A stretch of 36,577 nt of DNA from an uncultured Chloroflexota bacterium (lineage in GTDB: Bacteria > Chloroflexota > Anaerolineae > Promineifilales > Promineifilaceae): positions 1-36,577 of the forward strand of contig CAADGU010000170.1 in NCBI GenBank assembly GCA_900696625.1, in the 5' to 3' direction. Made by a program: the position numbers and the translations under genes. Positions 1 to 8,155 of the stretch are shown one piece after another. Below the pieces are notes generated by a model that saw only the letters and a list, made by a program, of their open reading frames with translations, was not told the DNA's origin and did not search any database. The stretch's first letter is position 1, and every line of letters begins with the position of its first letter.

Positions 1-731
1 ACCATGTGGCCGACCTGGTAACGGCCGTTTGGGTACCGCTTAAACAATGGGCCACGCATTGGCCCTACTTTGGGCAGCACCATCTGACCGCCATGGGAAT
101 GACCGGATAGCTGCAAGGCAAACCGGCCGGCAGCGGCGCTGGTGTCGGCAAAATCGGGTTCGTGCGCCAGTAAGATGGCAGGGCCGTCGGGGGGCAGCAC
201 GGCCAAAACGGCCGCCAGGTCATCGGCGCCGACTGTGATGTTGTCTACCCCGGCGATGTGCAGCACGGCCGTGCCCCGCCGCACCGTATATACGCTGTTT
301 TGCAGTTCCACCACCCCACTCGCCGCCAACGCCTGCCGCACACGGGCCACATCCATCCAATGGTCGTGGTTGCCCATGACGGCCGTGATCACATCTCTGG
401 CCTGTAACCGGCTCAGTCCGGCTGCCAGATCATCCACCACCCCATCCAGCACATAGGAAACAAAGTCGCCGGTCAGGGCGATGGCATCCGGCGATTGAGC
501 ATTGACCAACCCGACAATGCCTTGCAGCCGTTCGGCCGTGACCCAGTTGCCCAGGTGAATATCACTCACTTGCACCAGCCGGTAACCGGTAAACGCCGGG
601 TCTAAACCGGGAATTTCCACCGGCAGGGAGACAATCTCGAACTGATCCGGGTCAAATCGTTGGCGTCCCAACCGCTGCATCAGCCCGGTCTGGGCGCTCT
701 GGATCTGGCCGCGTAAGTAATGTTCGGCCAT
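1..731 (-). CDS. Calcineurin-like metallophosphoesterase (3' end outside window)
   Basis: This reading frame is open from an ATG at 731 to the window edge, giving 243 residues without a stop. Metal-binding motifs of the calcineurin-like phosphoesterase fold appear in order: DIH (57-59), GD (88-89), GNHDH (120-124), HEPD (190-193) and GHSHGGQ (210-216). The family uses two divalent metals to hydrolyse phosphoesters; the nearest well-known relatives are YkuE-like membrane-associated enzymes, but I see no signal peptide or membrane segment at this N-terminus. The start lies 4 bp after the stop of the aldo/keto reductase, so the two are almost certainly cotranscribed. No clear Shine-Dalgarno is seen, which would fit translational coupling. 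The substrate cannot be told from sequence. Only the C-terminal tail is missing. Confidence 0.9.
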   Translation of the reverse strand, partial: MAEHYLRGQIQSAQTGLMQRLGRQRFDPDQFEIVSLPVEIPGLDPAFTGYRLVQVSDIHLGNWVTAERLQGIVGLVNAQSPDAIALTGDFVSYVLDGVVDDLAAGLSRLQARDVITAVMGNHDHWMDVARVRQALAASGVVELQNSVYTVRRGTAVLHIAGVDNITVGADDLAAVLAVLPPDGPAILLAHEPDFADTSAAAGRFALQLSGHSHGGQMVLPKVGPMRGPLFKRYPNGRYQVGHM

Positions 732-735
732 CTGG

Positions 736-1707
736 TTACGCTTTTTCCCAGGCGGTGAGGGCGTCCAGCGATTCTTTTTCTACGGCCGTCAATTGGATGC
801 GCTCACTACCCAGGATGTCCATCAATTGTTGGCTGGAGTTGGCGCCGATGATGGCGGAGGTAACGGCCGTGTTTGCCAGCACCCAGGCAATGGCCACCTG
901 GGCAATAGTTGCCTCATGCGCCTGGGCAATCTCCTCTAATTTGTCTATGACGGCAAAACCGCGTTCGTTCAGGTAACGCCTTTGCACACCGGCAGCGCGG
1001 GCCGAATCGGGCAATGGCGTATCGCGGCGGTATTTGCCGGTGAGGAAACCGCCACCTAATGGGCTGTAGGGAATAACACCAATGCCTTGATCCAGGCATA
1101 ATGGTTGCAGTTCCCGTTCAAATTCGGCGCGGTGCAGCAAATTGTAATGGGGTTGCAAACTGTCAAAACGCACCAACCGCTGCACGTCGCTTACCCACAG
1201 CGACTTCATCAACAGCCAGGCGGGATAGTTGGAGCAGCCTACATAACGCACCTTACCGGCCCGCACCAGATCATCAAGGGCGCGCAAGGTTTCGTCCAGC
1301 GGGGTTTCCTCGTCATACCAGTGCATCTGGTACAGGTCAATATAATCGGTTTGCAGGCGGCGCAGGCTGGCTTCAACGGCGTGGAGGATGTGGTGGCGGG
1401 AAAGACCCTGGTCATTCGGACCGCTGCCCATTTCGCCCCGTACTTTGGTGGCGATGATGATCTGATCGCGCGGGATGCGCCGGCCTGTCAGCCATTCGCC
1501 AATAATCTGTTCGCTGACGCCACCAGGGTTATCTTGCGCCCAATTCGAGTACACGTCGGCGGTGTCAAAAAAGTTAATGCCCTGTGACACGGCCGTGTCC
1601 ATCACCGCAAATGATGCCTCTTTAACGGCCGTCCAGCCAAACTGCATCGTCCCCAAACAAATTGCAGAAACCTTCAAACCGGTACGTCCTAATCGTCTGT
1701 ACTCCAT
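736..1707 (-). CDS. Aldo/keto reductase
   Basis: A 323-residue NAD(P)H-dependent oxidoreductase of the aldo/keto reductase superfamily, expected to be a cytosolic TIM barrel reducing aldehydes or ketones. The opening [14 protein letters not shown] is the classic family N-terminus, followed by FFDTADVYS (catalytic Asp and Tyr), IIIATKVRG (Lys) and YQMHWYD (His), and late in the chain [17 protein letters not shown], the cofactor-binding end. The start at 1707 is preferred over an upstream in-frame one at 1761, because AAGGAG sits just upstream and the first 18 codons of the longer frame fall in repetitive spacer DNA. It lies between a beta-lactamase-like gene and a phosphoesterase on the same strand. 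The substrate is unknown. Confidence 0.93.
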   Translation of the reverse strand: MEYRRLGRTGLKVSAICLGTMQFGWTAVKEASFAVMDTAVSQGINFFDTADVYSNWAQDNPGGVSEQIIGEWLTGRRIPRDQIIIATKVRGEMGSGPNDQGLSRHHILHAVEASLRRLQTDYIDLYQMHWYDEETPLDETLRALDDLVRAGKVRYVGCSNYPAWLLMKSLWVSDVQRLVRFDSLQPHYNLLHRAEFERELQPLCLDQGIGVIPYSPLGGGFLTGKYRRDTPLPDSARAAGVQRRYLNERGFAVIDKLEEIAQAHEATIAQVAIAWVLANTAVTSAIIGANSSQQLMDILGSERIQLTAVEKESLDALTAWEKA

Positions 1708-1732
1708 TTTTCTCCTTGCCCTTTTTCGTAAT

Positions 1733-1796
1733 CCGTAATCCTTAACCCGTAATCCGACCACCGATTACCGGCCACCGATTACCGATTACCGATTAC
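1733..1796 (-). repeat. Period-7 spacer repeat (CGTAATC / CGATTAC words)
   Basis: The spacer between the aldo/keto reductase and the upstream gene is made of heptamers in register: CGTAATC, CGTAATC, CTTAACC, CGTAATC, then after a short break CGATTAC, CGGCCAC, CGATTAC three times. The first half is roughly the reverse complement of the second, so the transcript could form an imperfect long hairpin. The repeat supplies the TAA stop of the upstream gene. Similar heptamer spacers occur elsewhere in the window with other words. Confidence 0.8.
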
Positions 1797-3361
1797 GGCT
1801 CCGGCGTCGCCGTTGCTTCCGCGGCCACTGCCTGGGCGGTAGCCGTCGCTAAAGCCTGCTCTCGCTCCAGAGCCGCCGCCTCTGCCCGGATCATCGGATC
1901 ATCCAGATAGGGGTCGGTGTAATTAAAATAGTTATATGTCAGCCGCGATAACTCCCACAAAATGGGAAACGTGACATCCGAGAGGATAAACCCTTCGTTT
2001 TGATGTAAATAGGTGACAATGACGTAATCATCATCCGGTGAAAACACAATGCCGGCATCACCGTGCGTCAAGTTGTCACCCCAGCCATGTTTGTGGGAAA
2101 CAGGCACATTTTCGGGCACTCCCAGGCGAATGAGATTACCTTCCGTGTTTAAGATCATCAGATCAATAATGGCCTGGCACTCTTCAGGCGTAATTTCGCC
2201 GGGATAAACGGCCAACAGTGTACCACCGCCTTTAGAACAGTAGTAAAGCATGGAGAGCAGCGTACCAATGTCTTCGGCGGTGGTCTGGCGGGCTATGTCA
2301 GGCGTGGTGGGAATGTCAGGCCGCGAATTGGCAGGGGTAACGTAAGTTCGAGGCCGAGTATCCACAAAGTCAGCATCGTAGGGAATAGCCATGAAAGTAT
2401 TAACCAACCCCAAACGCTGCACGAATTCAGTGAGTTGGGCCGCGCCTTCATATGTATTGTTTTCGCCGGCAACAATATGCAACAGTTGGTTGGCGCCGTA
2501 ATTACTGGACTGTACGGCCGTGCTATAAAACAACCCTTGCTCATACTCATTGGGCGGCTGGTCTAAAGCGCGGTAAGCCGCAATAAAAATAGCAATCTTC
2601 AAAATGCTCAAACCAGAAATCACCACATCGGCGTTAATACTCACTTCCTCCCCCGTCTGCAAATCCATGACAAAGACACTGCCAAACAGGCCCAAACTTT
2701 TAGCGCGCTCCACCTCGCGGCGTAACTGTTCTTCCAACACATGGATGGTCAATTCTTCTGGCTCCTGCGTTTGCAGCACCAGATTGACCTGGCGCGCTTC
2801 CGGTTTGGCCTGGAAGAGCGCCTTTTCAGCCAGCGGTAGGCTGGCTTCAATATCGGTGACATATCCCGGCTCGCCCGGTTTGTAATCTCCTTGCGCTACC
2901 ACAAGTTGGGGTAATGTTGCCGGTTTGTCCAGGTAAGAGGCGATTGTCTCTATTTGTTGGCGCAGCGCCGCCTGATCGTAGGTGGCCTGTAACGCAATGT
3001 TGGCCGGTTCCAATGAGCGCCCCAATACAAATTGCACATACCCCTGCCAGGGGGTTAACTGCGCTTTATACGCTTCTGCTTCGGCCAACATCAGTTCCAT
3101 ATCCAGGGCAAAACCGGCGTCGGCAGGATTGATGGCGACCTGCTCGGCCTTGTGGTGTAACACCAGCGGGGCGCTATAAACCTGCTGCACCTGGGCGGCA
3201 GCTTCCTCCTCATTCAGACCACCTACATCTACACCGGCAATGGCCAACCCCTTGGGTAGTTCGTCTTGGGCCAGCCAGTATTGCAGCGCCCGGTAGCCTA
3301 AAAACAACAACAGCAAAAGGAGCAAGATACCTGTGAGGAATTTTTGAATAGATTTGAGCAT
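1793..3361 (-). CDS. Exported class A beta-lactamase-like serine hydrolase, active-site motifs present
   Basis: This 522-residue protein starts with a membrane anchor (about residues 6-26, leucine-rich) followed by LAIAGVDVGGLNEEEA, typical of the VanW-associated peptidoglycan-binding-like domain (PF12229 type). The C-terminal half resembles the Beta-lactamase2 fold: SxxK is present as SILK (Ser252, Lys255), the SDN position reads SSN in QSSNYGANQLL, and the KTG position reads KHGW followed by HGDAGIVFS. A serine acyl-enzyme is therefore plausible, with a cell-wall peptide or beta-lactam as substrate. ATG at 3361 is chosen because the 12 residues before it in the open frame come from repeat DNA. 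It ends TATATPEP after an Ala-rich tail. It is paralogous to the next gene upstream, whose equivalent residues are lost. Confidence 0.85.
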   Translation of the reverse strand: MLKSIQKFLTGILLLLLLLFLGYRALQYWLAQDELPKGLAIAGVDVGGLNEEEAAAQVQQVYSAPLVLHHKAEQVAINPADAGFALDMELMLAEAEAYKAQLTPWQGYVQFVLGRSLEPANIALQATYDQAALRQQIETIASYLDKPATLPQLVVAQGDYKPGEPGYVTDIEASLPLAEKALFQAKPEARQVNLVLQTQEPEELTIHVLEEQLRREVERAKSLGLFGSVFVMDLQTGEEVSINADVVISGLSILKIAIFIAAYRALDQPPNEYEQGLFYSTAVQSSNYGANQLLHIVAGENNTYEGAAQLTEFVQRLGLVNTFMAIPYDADFVDTRPRTYVTPANSRPDIPTTPDIARQTTAEDIGTLLSMLYYCSKGGGTLLAVYPGEITPEECQAIIDLMILNTEGNLIRLGVPENVPVSHKHGWGDNLTHGDAGIVFSPDDDYVIVTYLHQNEGFILSDVTFPILWELSRLTYNYFNYTDPYLDDPMIRAEAAALEREQALATATAQAVAAEATATPEP

Positions 3362-3365
3362 AATC

Positions 3366-3417
3366 AAAAAAGAGATTAAAGATTGGATAATCTCCAATCT
3401 CTAATCTCCAATCTCAA
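3366..3417 (-). repeat. Period-7 spacer hairpin (AATCTCC words)
   Basis: Heptamers of the AATCTCC/AATCTCT type fill the space between the two beta-lactamase-like genes. Arms 3372-3387 and 3393-3408 are 16-bp inverted repeats with one mismatch and a 5-nt loop. The upstream gene's stop codon lies at the edge of the repeat. It could act as an RNA processing or attenuation hairpin; no T-run follows, so an ordinary terminator is less likely. Confidence 0.75.
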
Positions 3418-4892
3418 TTACTCCCTAAAAATGGAGCGTCAAAGTTAAAGTAGTTATAGGTGGCGCGGGACATGTTTGCCAACAGCGGCGAACTTACTTC
3501 CCATTCCAACCAGTCAGGTTTGTAAAGGAACTGCACGATCACATAATCACCGCCAGGTGAGAAAACAATACCGGCGTCACCATGTGTATCGGCAATCCAG
3601 CCATGACGGTGAGCAATGGGTACCTGGGAAGGCACCCCCTCTTGGATGAGGCTGCCGATATTGTTTTGGGTCATAAAAGCCAGAATGGTTTTACATTCAT
3701 CGGCGGTAATGGCATCGCGGTAAACGGCCGTAAATATCCCCCCCGCCCCTTCAGCACAATAATAAATCATGGAAAGCAGCGTACCCATGTCTTCGGCCGT
3801 TGTCTGGACGTAGGGAGATGGCCTGGTGCGCACATCTTCCGCAGCGTTGGCTTCGGTTTCTGGCCGGGGGGCGCCGGGACGTGGCTCCTCATCATAGGGC
3901 ACGGTAATAAACGTGTTTGCCAGACCCAACTGCCGCATCGAGTTCGTTACCTGCTGCGCCCCCAAATAAGCGTCATCCTGACCACTAATGAACTTAAGCA
4001 GTTCGTTGGCGCTGCTGTTATCTTGAGTGGCCGTCAGGGTATTGGAGATGTGCTGTCGCTGTGTCAACGTAGGTGGTTGGTCTAGCACCCGATATATTTC
4101 CAACACGATAGGCACCTTCAGCATGTCCATGCCCGACATAGGTGCTTTTTCGTTGATGGCAATCTCCCGGCCAGAGGCTAAATCCATAATGAACATGCTG
4201 GCGACGCCGTTGTGCAACTGCTCAAAGTCTTGCAAGCTGTTTACCAGCAAGCGCACCAACAGATTTTTCTCCGGCGGCGTCACCTGACCGGGTCGCACCA
4301 CCAGACGTGATTCGCGGTTGGTAGGCCGGTAAAAGGCAGCCTCAACATCGGCAAAACTGGCCTCAATGTCGGTACGCGTACCCGCTTCGCCATATTGAAA
4401 GCTAAGACTTTGGGGCACCGGCTGTGGCGGTTGGGAAGGTTTATCCATGAGCGTGGCAATATCTAGCAAGACATCGCGCAGCGCTTCCCGGTCATGGGTG
4501 GCAGCAATGGGCACCGGATGTACTTCGATGGGGCGACCCCATAAAAACCCCCAAAAGCCGGCCCAAAAGTCTTGTTGTGCCCGTTCATAGTCGGCCTGGT
4601 TGAGCATGGTAGTCAGGTCTAGCTGGAATTTGGCCTGGCTGGGGCTGATTTCAAAGCGGTCTTCACGATGGTAGATGAAGATGGGCGCTTCGATGAATTG
4701 GTTGGTCAGCACTTCACTGGTCTGCTGTTTAGACAGGCCACCCACATCCACCCCGGCAATTACCAGGCCGGTGGGGTAATTGCTGCGTATGGTGGCATAT
4801 TGGAAGAGTTTTACCAACAAGAAAATGCTGGCGGCTACGAGTAAGGTCACGGTGACCCATTGTCCAGCGCCGGGTGTTGATCGTCTGTTCAT
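3414..4892 (-). CDS. Exported beta-lactamase-like protein with degenerate active site (probable pseudoenzyme)
   Basis: A 492-residue paralogue of the adjacent 1793-3361 product with the same plan: N-terminal membrane segment (about residues 12-30), LVIAGVDVGGLSKQQT domain, and C-terminal beta-lactamase-like domain with HGWIADTHGDAGIVFSP. The three catalytic motifs are altered: the SxxK serine is Asp (MDMLK, Asp256, codon GAC at 4127-4125), the SDN position reads QDN, and the KTG position reads RHG. The fold looks conserved but acylation chemistry should be lost, suggesting a binding or regulatory role on peptidoglycan. The ATG at 4892 is preferred to an in-frame TTG at 4925, which lies inside a hairpin. 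It probably belongs to one transcription unit with the NUDIX gene. Confidence 0.83.
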   Translation of the reverse strand: MNRRSTPGAGQWVTVTLLVAASIFLLVKLFQYATIRSNYPTGLVIAGVDVGGLSKQQTSEVLTNQFIEAPIFIYHREDRFEISPSQAKFQLDLTTMLNQADYERAQQDFWAGFWGFLWGRPIEVHPVPIAATHDREALRDVLLDIATLMDKPSQPPQPVPQSLSFQYGEAGTRTDIEASFADVEAAFYRPTNRESRLVVRPGQVTPPEKNLLVRLLVNSLQDFEQLHNGVASMFIMDLASGREIAINEKAPMSGMDMLKVPIVLEIYRVLDQPPTLTQRQHISNTLTATQDNSSANELLKFISGQDDAYLGAQQVTNSMRQLGLANTFITVPYDEEPRPGAPRPETEANAAEDVRTRPSPYVQTTAEDMGTLLSMIYYCAEGAGGIFTAVYRDAITADECKTILAFMTQNNIGSLIQEGVPSQVPIAHRHGWIADTHGDAGIVFSPGGDYVIVQFLYKPDWLEWEVSSPLLANMSRATYNYFNFDAPFLGSN

Positions 4893-4906
4893 GCTATGAA
4901 GTATAG

Positions 4907-4940
4907 AGACCCTAAGGGCTTCCAAAAAACCTCAGGGTCT
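4907..4940 (-). terminator. Hairpin AGACCCTAAGG / CCTCAGGGTCT at the NUDIX gene end
   Basis: Arms 4907-4917 and 4930-4940 pair over 11 bp with one mismatch or wobble, and the loop carries an A-run that reads as a T-run on the minus strand. The NUDIX stop codon lies inside the right arm. The same word recurs in a perfect hairpin at 23106-23138. It may partly terminate NUDIX transcription before the next minus-strand gene. Confidence 0.5.
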
Positions 4941-5414
4941 TATGCGGGTAACGGCCGTAGTAATGGCTTTTTTTGTTATCGCCGTGAGTGGCTGGGGCAA
5001 GGCATCTGGATCAAACCAGCGCGCTTCGATGATCTCACTACTCAGTTGTAGAGGCTGTGTCTGGGCGAATGCCAGGTAAATGGCGCCCAATTGGGGCATC
5101 TCTGAATTCCTTTGCAAAACAAGCACCTGGTCCAACACGGCCGTTAACCCCGTCTCTTCTCTTAATTCCCGCAAAGCACAATCCTGTGGAGCTTCTCCCC
5201 GATTCAGCCAGCCGCCGGGCAATCCCCAGGGCGCATAAGGATGGAACACATGTTTGAGCAGCAAAATTTGCCCGTGTTCATTCAGCACCACCAGGTTAAT
5301 ACCCACCCGATGCCGGGGCACTATCAGGTAGATAGCCCACACCATCAACCAATGTAAACCGGGGATGTGCATCCACCGGGCCATTTGCCGCTTCCATGCC
5401 TGTGGTATGTGCAT
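4932..5414 (-). CDS. NUDIX hydrolase
   Basis: A 160-residue protein with a complete Nudix box at about residues 68-90: GWLNRGE, seven residues, then RELREETGL, matching Gx5Ex7REUxEExGU. The glutamates bind Mg2+ and the enzyme would cleave a nucleoside diphosphate linked to another moiety; the substrate cannot be read from sequence. Residues about 18-33 are hydrophobic (LHWLMVWAIYLIV), unusual for a cytosolic Nudix enzyme and possibly membrane-associating. The ATG at 5414 is chosen over a TTG at 5435, because the TTG overlaps a good extended -10 box whose predicted start of transcription lies only a few bases before the ATG, so the mRNA may be nearly leaderless. Confidence 0.9.
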   Translation of the reverse strand: MHIPQAWKRQMARWMHIPGLHWLMVWAIYLIVPRHRVGINLVVLNEHGQILLLKHVFHPYAPWGLPGGWLNRGEAPQDCALRELREETGLTAVLDQVLVLQRNSEMPQLGAIYLAFAQTQPLQLSSEIIEARWFDPDALPQPLTAITKKAITTAVTRIRP

Positions 5415-5425
5415 TGCAGCCGGGC

Positions 5426-5454
5426 AGTATAACAAAAACGGCCGTAACTGGCAG
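5426..5454 (-). promoter_or_regulatory. Extended -10 promoter for the NUDIX gene
   Basis: On the minus strand TGTTATACT (5434-5426) matches the extended -10 consensus, with CTGCCA 17 bp upstream as a weak -35. The ATG at 5414 is about 11 bases beyond the -10, predicting a very short leader. An ACGGCCGT octamer lies within the -35/-10 spacer. Confidence 0.5.
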
Positions 5455-5482
5455 GCAGATCAAATCCGGTTCTCATCTCAAG

Positions 5483-5551
5483 AGGTGTTTACGTATTCAC
5501 ATGAGTACGTAAACACCTGAAAACCAAAACACTTGACACTTAAACACTTTC
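5483..5551. repeat. 13-bp perfect hairpin and heptamer repeat in divergent spacer
   Basis: Arms 5483-5495 (AGGTGTTTACGTA) and 5506-5518 are perfect inverted repeats with a 10-nt loop. They are followed by heptamers ACACTTG, ACACTTA, AACACTT. The spacer lies between the divergent NUDIX and dynamin genes. Related words (TACGT, TATTCAC, CGTAAACA) recur at 29882-29930. Confidence 0.65.
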
Positions 5552-5560
5552 ATTCACAAT
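5533..5560 (+). promoter_or_regulatory. Candidate promoter for the dynamin-like gene
   Basis: TTGACA (5533-5538) is a perfect -35, with CACAAT (5555-5560) 16 bp downstream as a moderate -10. Transcription would begin a few bases before the ATG at 5570, implying a leaderless message. The -35 itself is formed by the heptamer repeat. Confidence 0.4.
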
Positions 5561-5569
5561 AGGCAGCCT

Positions 5570-7330
5570 ATGAAAGCCATTCTCACCCCTGAGCAAGAAG
5601 AGATACTCAACCGCACACGGGAGACCCTCGCCCACCTGCGCGAGACGTTGGCCGACGCCAACGCATCCCCAGAAGACCGCACCACGCTGGCAGACTCCAT
5701 TCGCCAGCTTGATGACCTCTTTTTGCTGGTTGTCGCCGGGGAGTTCAATGCCGGTAAATCAGCCTTTATCAACGCTCTGCTGGGCCAGTCTTTGCAAGAA
5801 GAAGGCGTGACGCCCACCACCAGCCAGATATTCCTGCTCAAGTATGGCGACGCGGGCGTACAAATCCCTGGCCCAAAAGGGGTGTGGATCAAAACAGCCC
5901 CGTTTGACCTGCTGCAAAAAATCAGCATTGTGGACACACCCGGCACCAATGCCATCATGCGCGAACACGAAACGCTGACGGCCGAATTCATCCCCCGCAG
6001 CGACCTGGTGCTGTTCATCACGTCGGCCGATCGGCCGTTTACCGAAAGTGAGCGGGCCTTTCTGACGCAAATTCGGGATTGGGGCAAAAAGATCGTCCTG
6101 GTGATCAACAAGGTGGATATCTTGTCTGGTGAAGCCGAACGGGAACAGGTGATGACGTTTGTGACCCAGGCCGCCAACAACCTGGTGGGGGAAATTTCGG
6201 GGTTGTTTGCGGTGTCAGCACGGCAGGCCAAAGAAGCCAAGGCGGGCAAACCACAATTGTGGGCCACCAGTGGGTTTGAGGCGCTGGAGACCTTTATCCA
6301 TGACACGTTGGACGACGACGGCCGTTTCCGCCTGAAACTGCTCAATCCCTTGGGTGTGGGTCTCAAGTTGGCCCGCCAACAGTTGGAAAGTATCGGCCAT
6401 GACCTGGCTTCGTTGCAGGCTGACCGGCAGTTGCTTGATGACATCCAGCGGCAAATGGTCTATTACGATGACGATATGCAGCGCAACTTCCGGGCGCGCA
6501 TGAGCGAAATTGATAATACGCTCTATGAGATGGAAAAGCGGGGTAATGCCTTTTTTGACGAGATGCTGCGCCTGGGGCGGATTCCTGACCTGGTGCGCGC
6601 CAAAAAGGTGGAGAGCGCCTTTGAAGAGCAGGTGATAGCAGACACACCCGACCAGATTGAACGCCGGGTGAGTGAATTGGTGGATTGGATGGTGGAGCAA
6701 GATTTACGCCAGTGGACGGCCGTTGCCGACCATATGGCCCAGCGCAAAGACGCCCACCAAAACCGCATTGTCGGCCAGGGTGGCGCCAAAGATGGCGCAT
6801 TGGCCTATGACCGCGCCCGTTTGCTCGACTCCATCAGCACCGCCACCCACCGCGCCGTAGACAGCTATGACAAAGAGCGGGAAGCAGCGCATCTGGCCGA
6901 TGCCGCGCGCACGGCCGTAGCCGGCGCGGGTATTGCCGGTGTTGCCTCAGTAGCCACCTTAGGCGCTGTGATTGCCGGTGGTATTACGGCTTCCATGCTG
7001 GACATCACCGGTATCATTGCCGGCATCACGCTGGCAACTGTTGGTGTACTCATCCTGCCCTCGCGCAAACGTAAAGCCAAAAACGAGTTGGAAACCAAAA
7101 TTTCCGACATGCGCCAGCAGCTAGTCACCGGCCTCACAGAGCAGTTTGACCGGGAAATGCGGCGAGGCGCGCAGCGCATTGAAGACACCATAGCCCCCTT
7201 TGCCCGTTTTGTTCGTGCCGAAAGCGACAAGTTAACCAATCAGCAAAACCAACTCATCGAGCTAGAAGCACACATCACCGGCCTCCAGGCGCAGCTTAAG
7301 CTGAGAACTTTGGCAGAACCTGACGGATGA
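5570..7330 (+). CDS. Bacterial dynamin-like GTPase
   Basis: A 586-residue large GTPase. The G-motifs are clear: P-loop GEFNAGKS (57-64), switch TPTT (81-84), DTPG (122-125) and NKVD (180-183). The P-loop form and DTPGTNAI are typical of bacterial dynamin-like proteins (mitofusin/BDLP type), which bind membranes and polymerise to remodel or protect them. A helical stalk follows (about 250-440), then an alanine/glycine-rich hydrophobic pair (about 447-498, ending VLILPSRKRKAK) serving as membrane paddle, then a coiled C-terminus. There is one copy only, whereas such proteins often come as tandem pairs. The ATG lies just downstream of a perfect TTGACA; the ribosome site is weak. Membrane stress or phage defence roles are known in the family but not shown here. 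Confidence 0.9.
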   Translation: MKAILTPEQEEILNRTRETLAHLRETLADANASPEDRTTLADSIRQLDDLFLLVVAGEFNAGKSAFINALLGQSLQEEGVTPTTSQIFLLKYGDAGVQIPGPKGVWIKTAPFDLLQKISIVDTPGTNAIMREHETLTAEFIPRSDLVLFITSADRPFTESERAFLTQIRDWGKKIVLVINKVDILSGEAEREQVMTFVTQAANNLVGEISGLFAVSARQAKEAKAGKPQLWATSGFEALETFIHDTLDDDGRFRLKLLNPLGVGLKLARQQLESIGHDLASLQADRQLLDDIQRQMVYYDDDMQRNFRARMSEIDNTLYEMEKRGNAFFDEMLRLGRIPDLVRAKKVESAFEEQVIADTPDQIERRVSELVDWMVEQDLRQWTAVADHMAQRKDAHQNRIVGQGGAKDGALAYDRARLLDSISTATHRAVDSYDKEREAAHLADAARTAVAGAGIAGVASVATLGAVIAGGITASMLDITGIIAGITLATVGVLILPSRKRKAKNELETKISDMRQQLVTGLTEQFDREMRRGAQRIEDTIAPFARFVRAESDKLTNQQNQLIELEAHITGLQAQLKLRTLAEPDG

Positions 7331-7393
7331 CAAAGCGCAGCCGCAGCAGTACAATCTCCTTGCTATTGGTATCGTTCTCAAACAGGTAAAACT

Positions 7394-8140
7394 ATGTTAA
7401 GGACAGCGCCCACAAGCGAAATTGAATATCCCGAATCGGACGGAATGCCCATGGCCGAAACTGATGAACACCGCATTCAAATGACCGATGCCCTCATACA
7501 CCCGCTGCGCGCCCGGTATCGCGCTCAGGGCAATGTGTACGTTTCTGGCAACCTGTTCTTCTATTATGAAGAGGGCAACCGGGACGCAGTTGTGGCCCCA
7601 GATGTATTAGTGGTCTTTGGCGTATCTCCACAGAAACGGCGCACCTACAAATTATGGGAAGAGGGACGTGCGCCAGACGTGGTCTTTGAACTCACCTCGC
7701 GCAAAACGTTTGAAACAGATTTGGGCCGCAAGCGCCTGATTTATGAAGACCTGGGGGTGCGTGAATACTTCCTATTTGACCCCTTGCGTGAGTACCTGCG
7801 CCCGCCCCTGCAAGGCTTCCGGCTTACAGACGAGGGATATTACGATCCCTTGAAGCCACAATCACTTTCTACCGGGGAATGGCAGCTTGAGAGCCAGGTC
7901 TTGGGGCTGGTTCTACATACAGAAGGGCCAAATTTGCGGTTATACGATCCAGAAACGGATGCTTATTTGCGGATGCCGGAAGAAACGGAATCTATGCTGG
8001 CAGAAACGGAATCTATACTGGCAGAGACGGAATCAGAACTGACGAAAACGGCTGCCGCCCTACAGGCAGAACGGGAAGCACGCGCCGCAGCGGAAGCAGA
8101 AATTGCCCGATTGAAAGCGTTACTAGACCGGAACAGTTAG
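7394..8140 (+). CDS. Uma2 family (DUF820) PD-(D/E)xK nuclease-like protein with coiled tail
   Basis: A 248-residue protein. Residues about 60-160 carry the Uma2/DUF820 pattern: APDVLVVFG, WEEGRAPDVVFELTSRKT, then DLGRKRLIYEDLGVREYFLFDP, matching the usual PD...E.xS...D..K...Y..GV.EY..DP order of this restriction-endonuclease-like fold. Catalysis has rarely been shown for this family, which is very numerous in Cyanobacteria and Chloroflexota. The C-terminus has three near-identical (L)AETES segments followed by an Ala/Glu-rich coiled coil ending in IARLKALLDRNS. AGGT lies a short distance before the ATG. It is 63 bp downstream of the dynamin gene and may be cotranscribed with it. Confidence 0.85.
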   Translation: MLRTAPTSEIEYPESDGMPMAETDEHRIQMTDALIHPLRARYRAQGNVYVSGNLFFYYEEGNRDAVVAPDVLVVFGVSPQKRRTYKLWEEGRAPDVVFELTSRKTFETDLGRKRLIYEDLGVREYFLFDPLREYLRPPLQGFRLTDEGYYDPLKPQSLSTGEWQLESQVLGLVLHTEGPNLRLYDPETDAYLRMPEETESMLAETESILAETESELTKTAAALQAEREARAAAEAEIARLKALLDRNS

Positions 8141-8155
8141 TGACATAGTGAGTGG

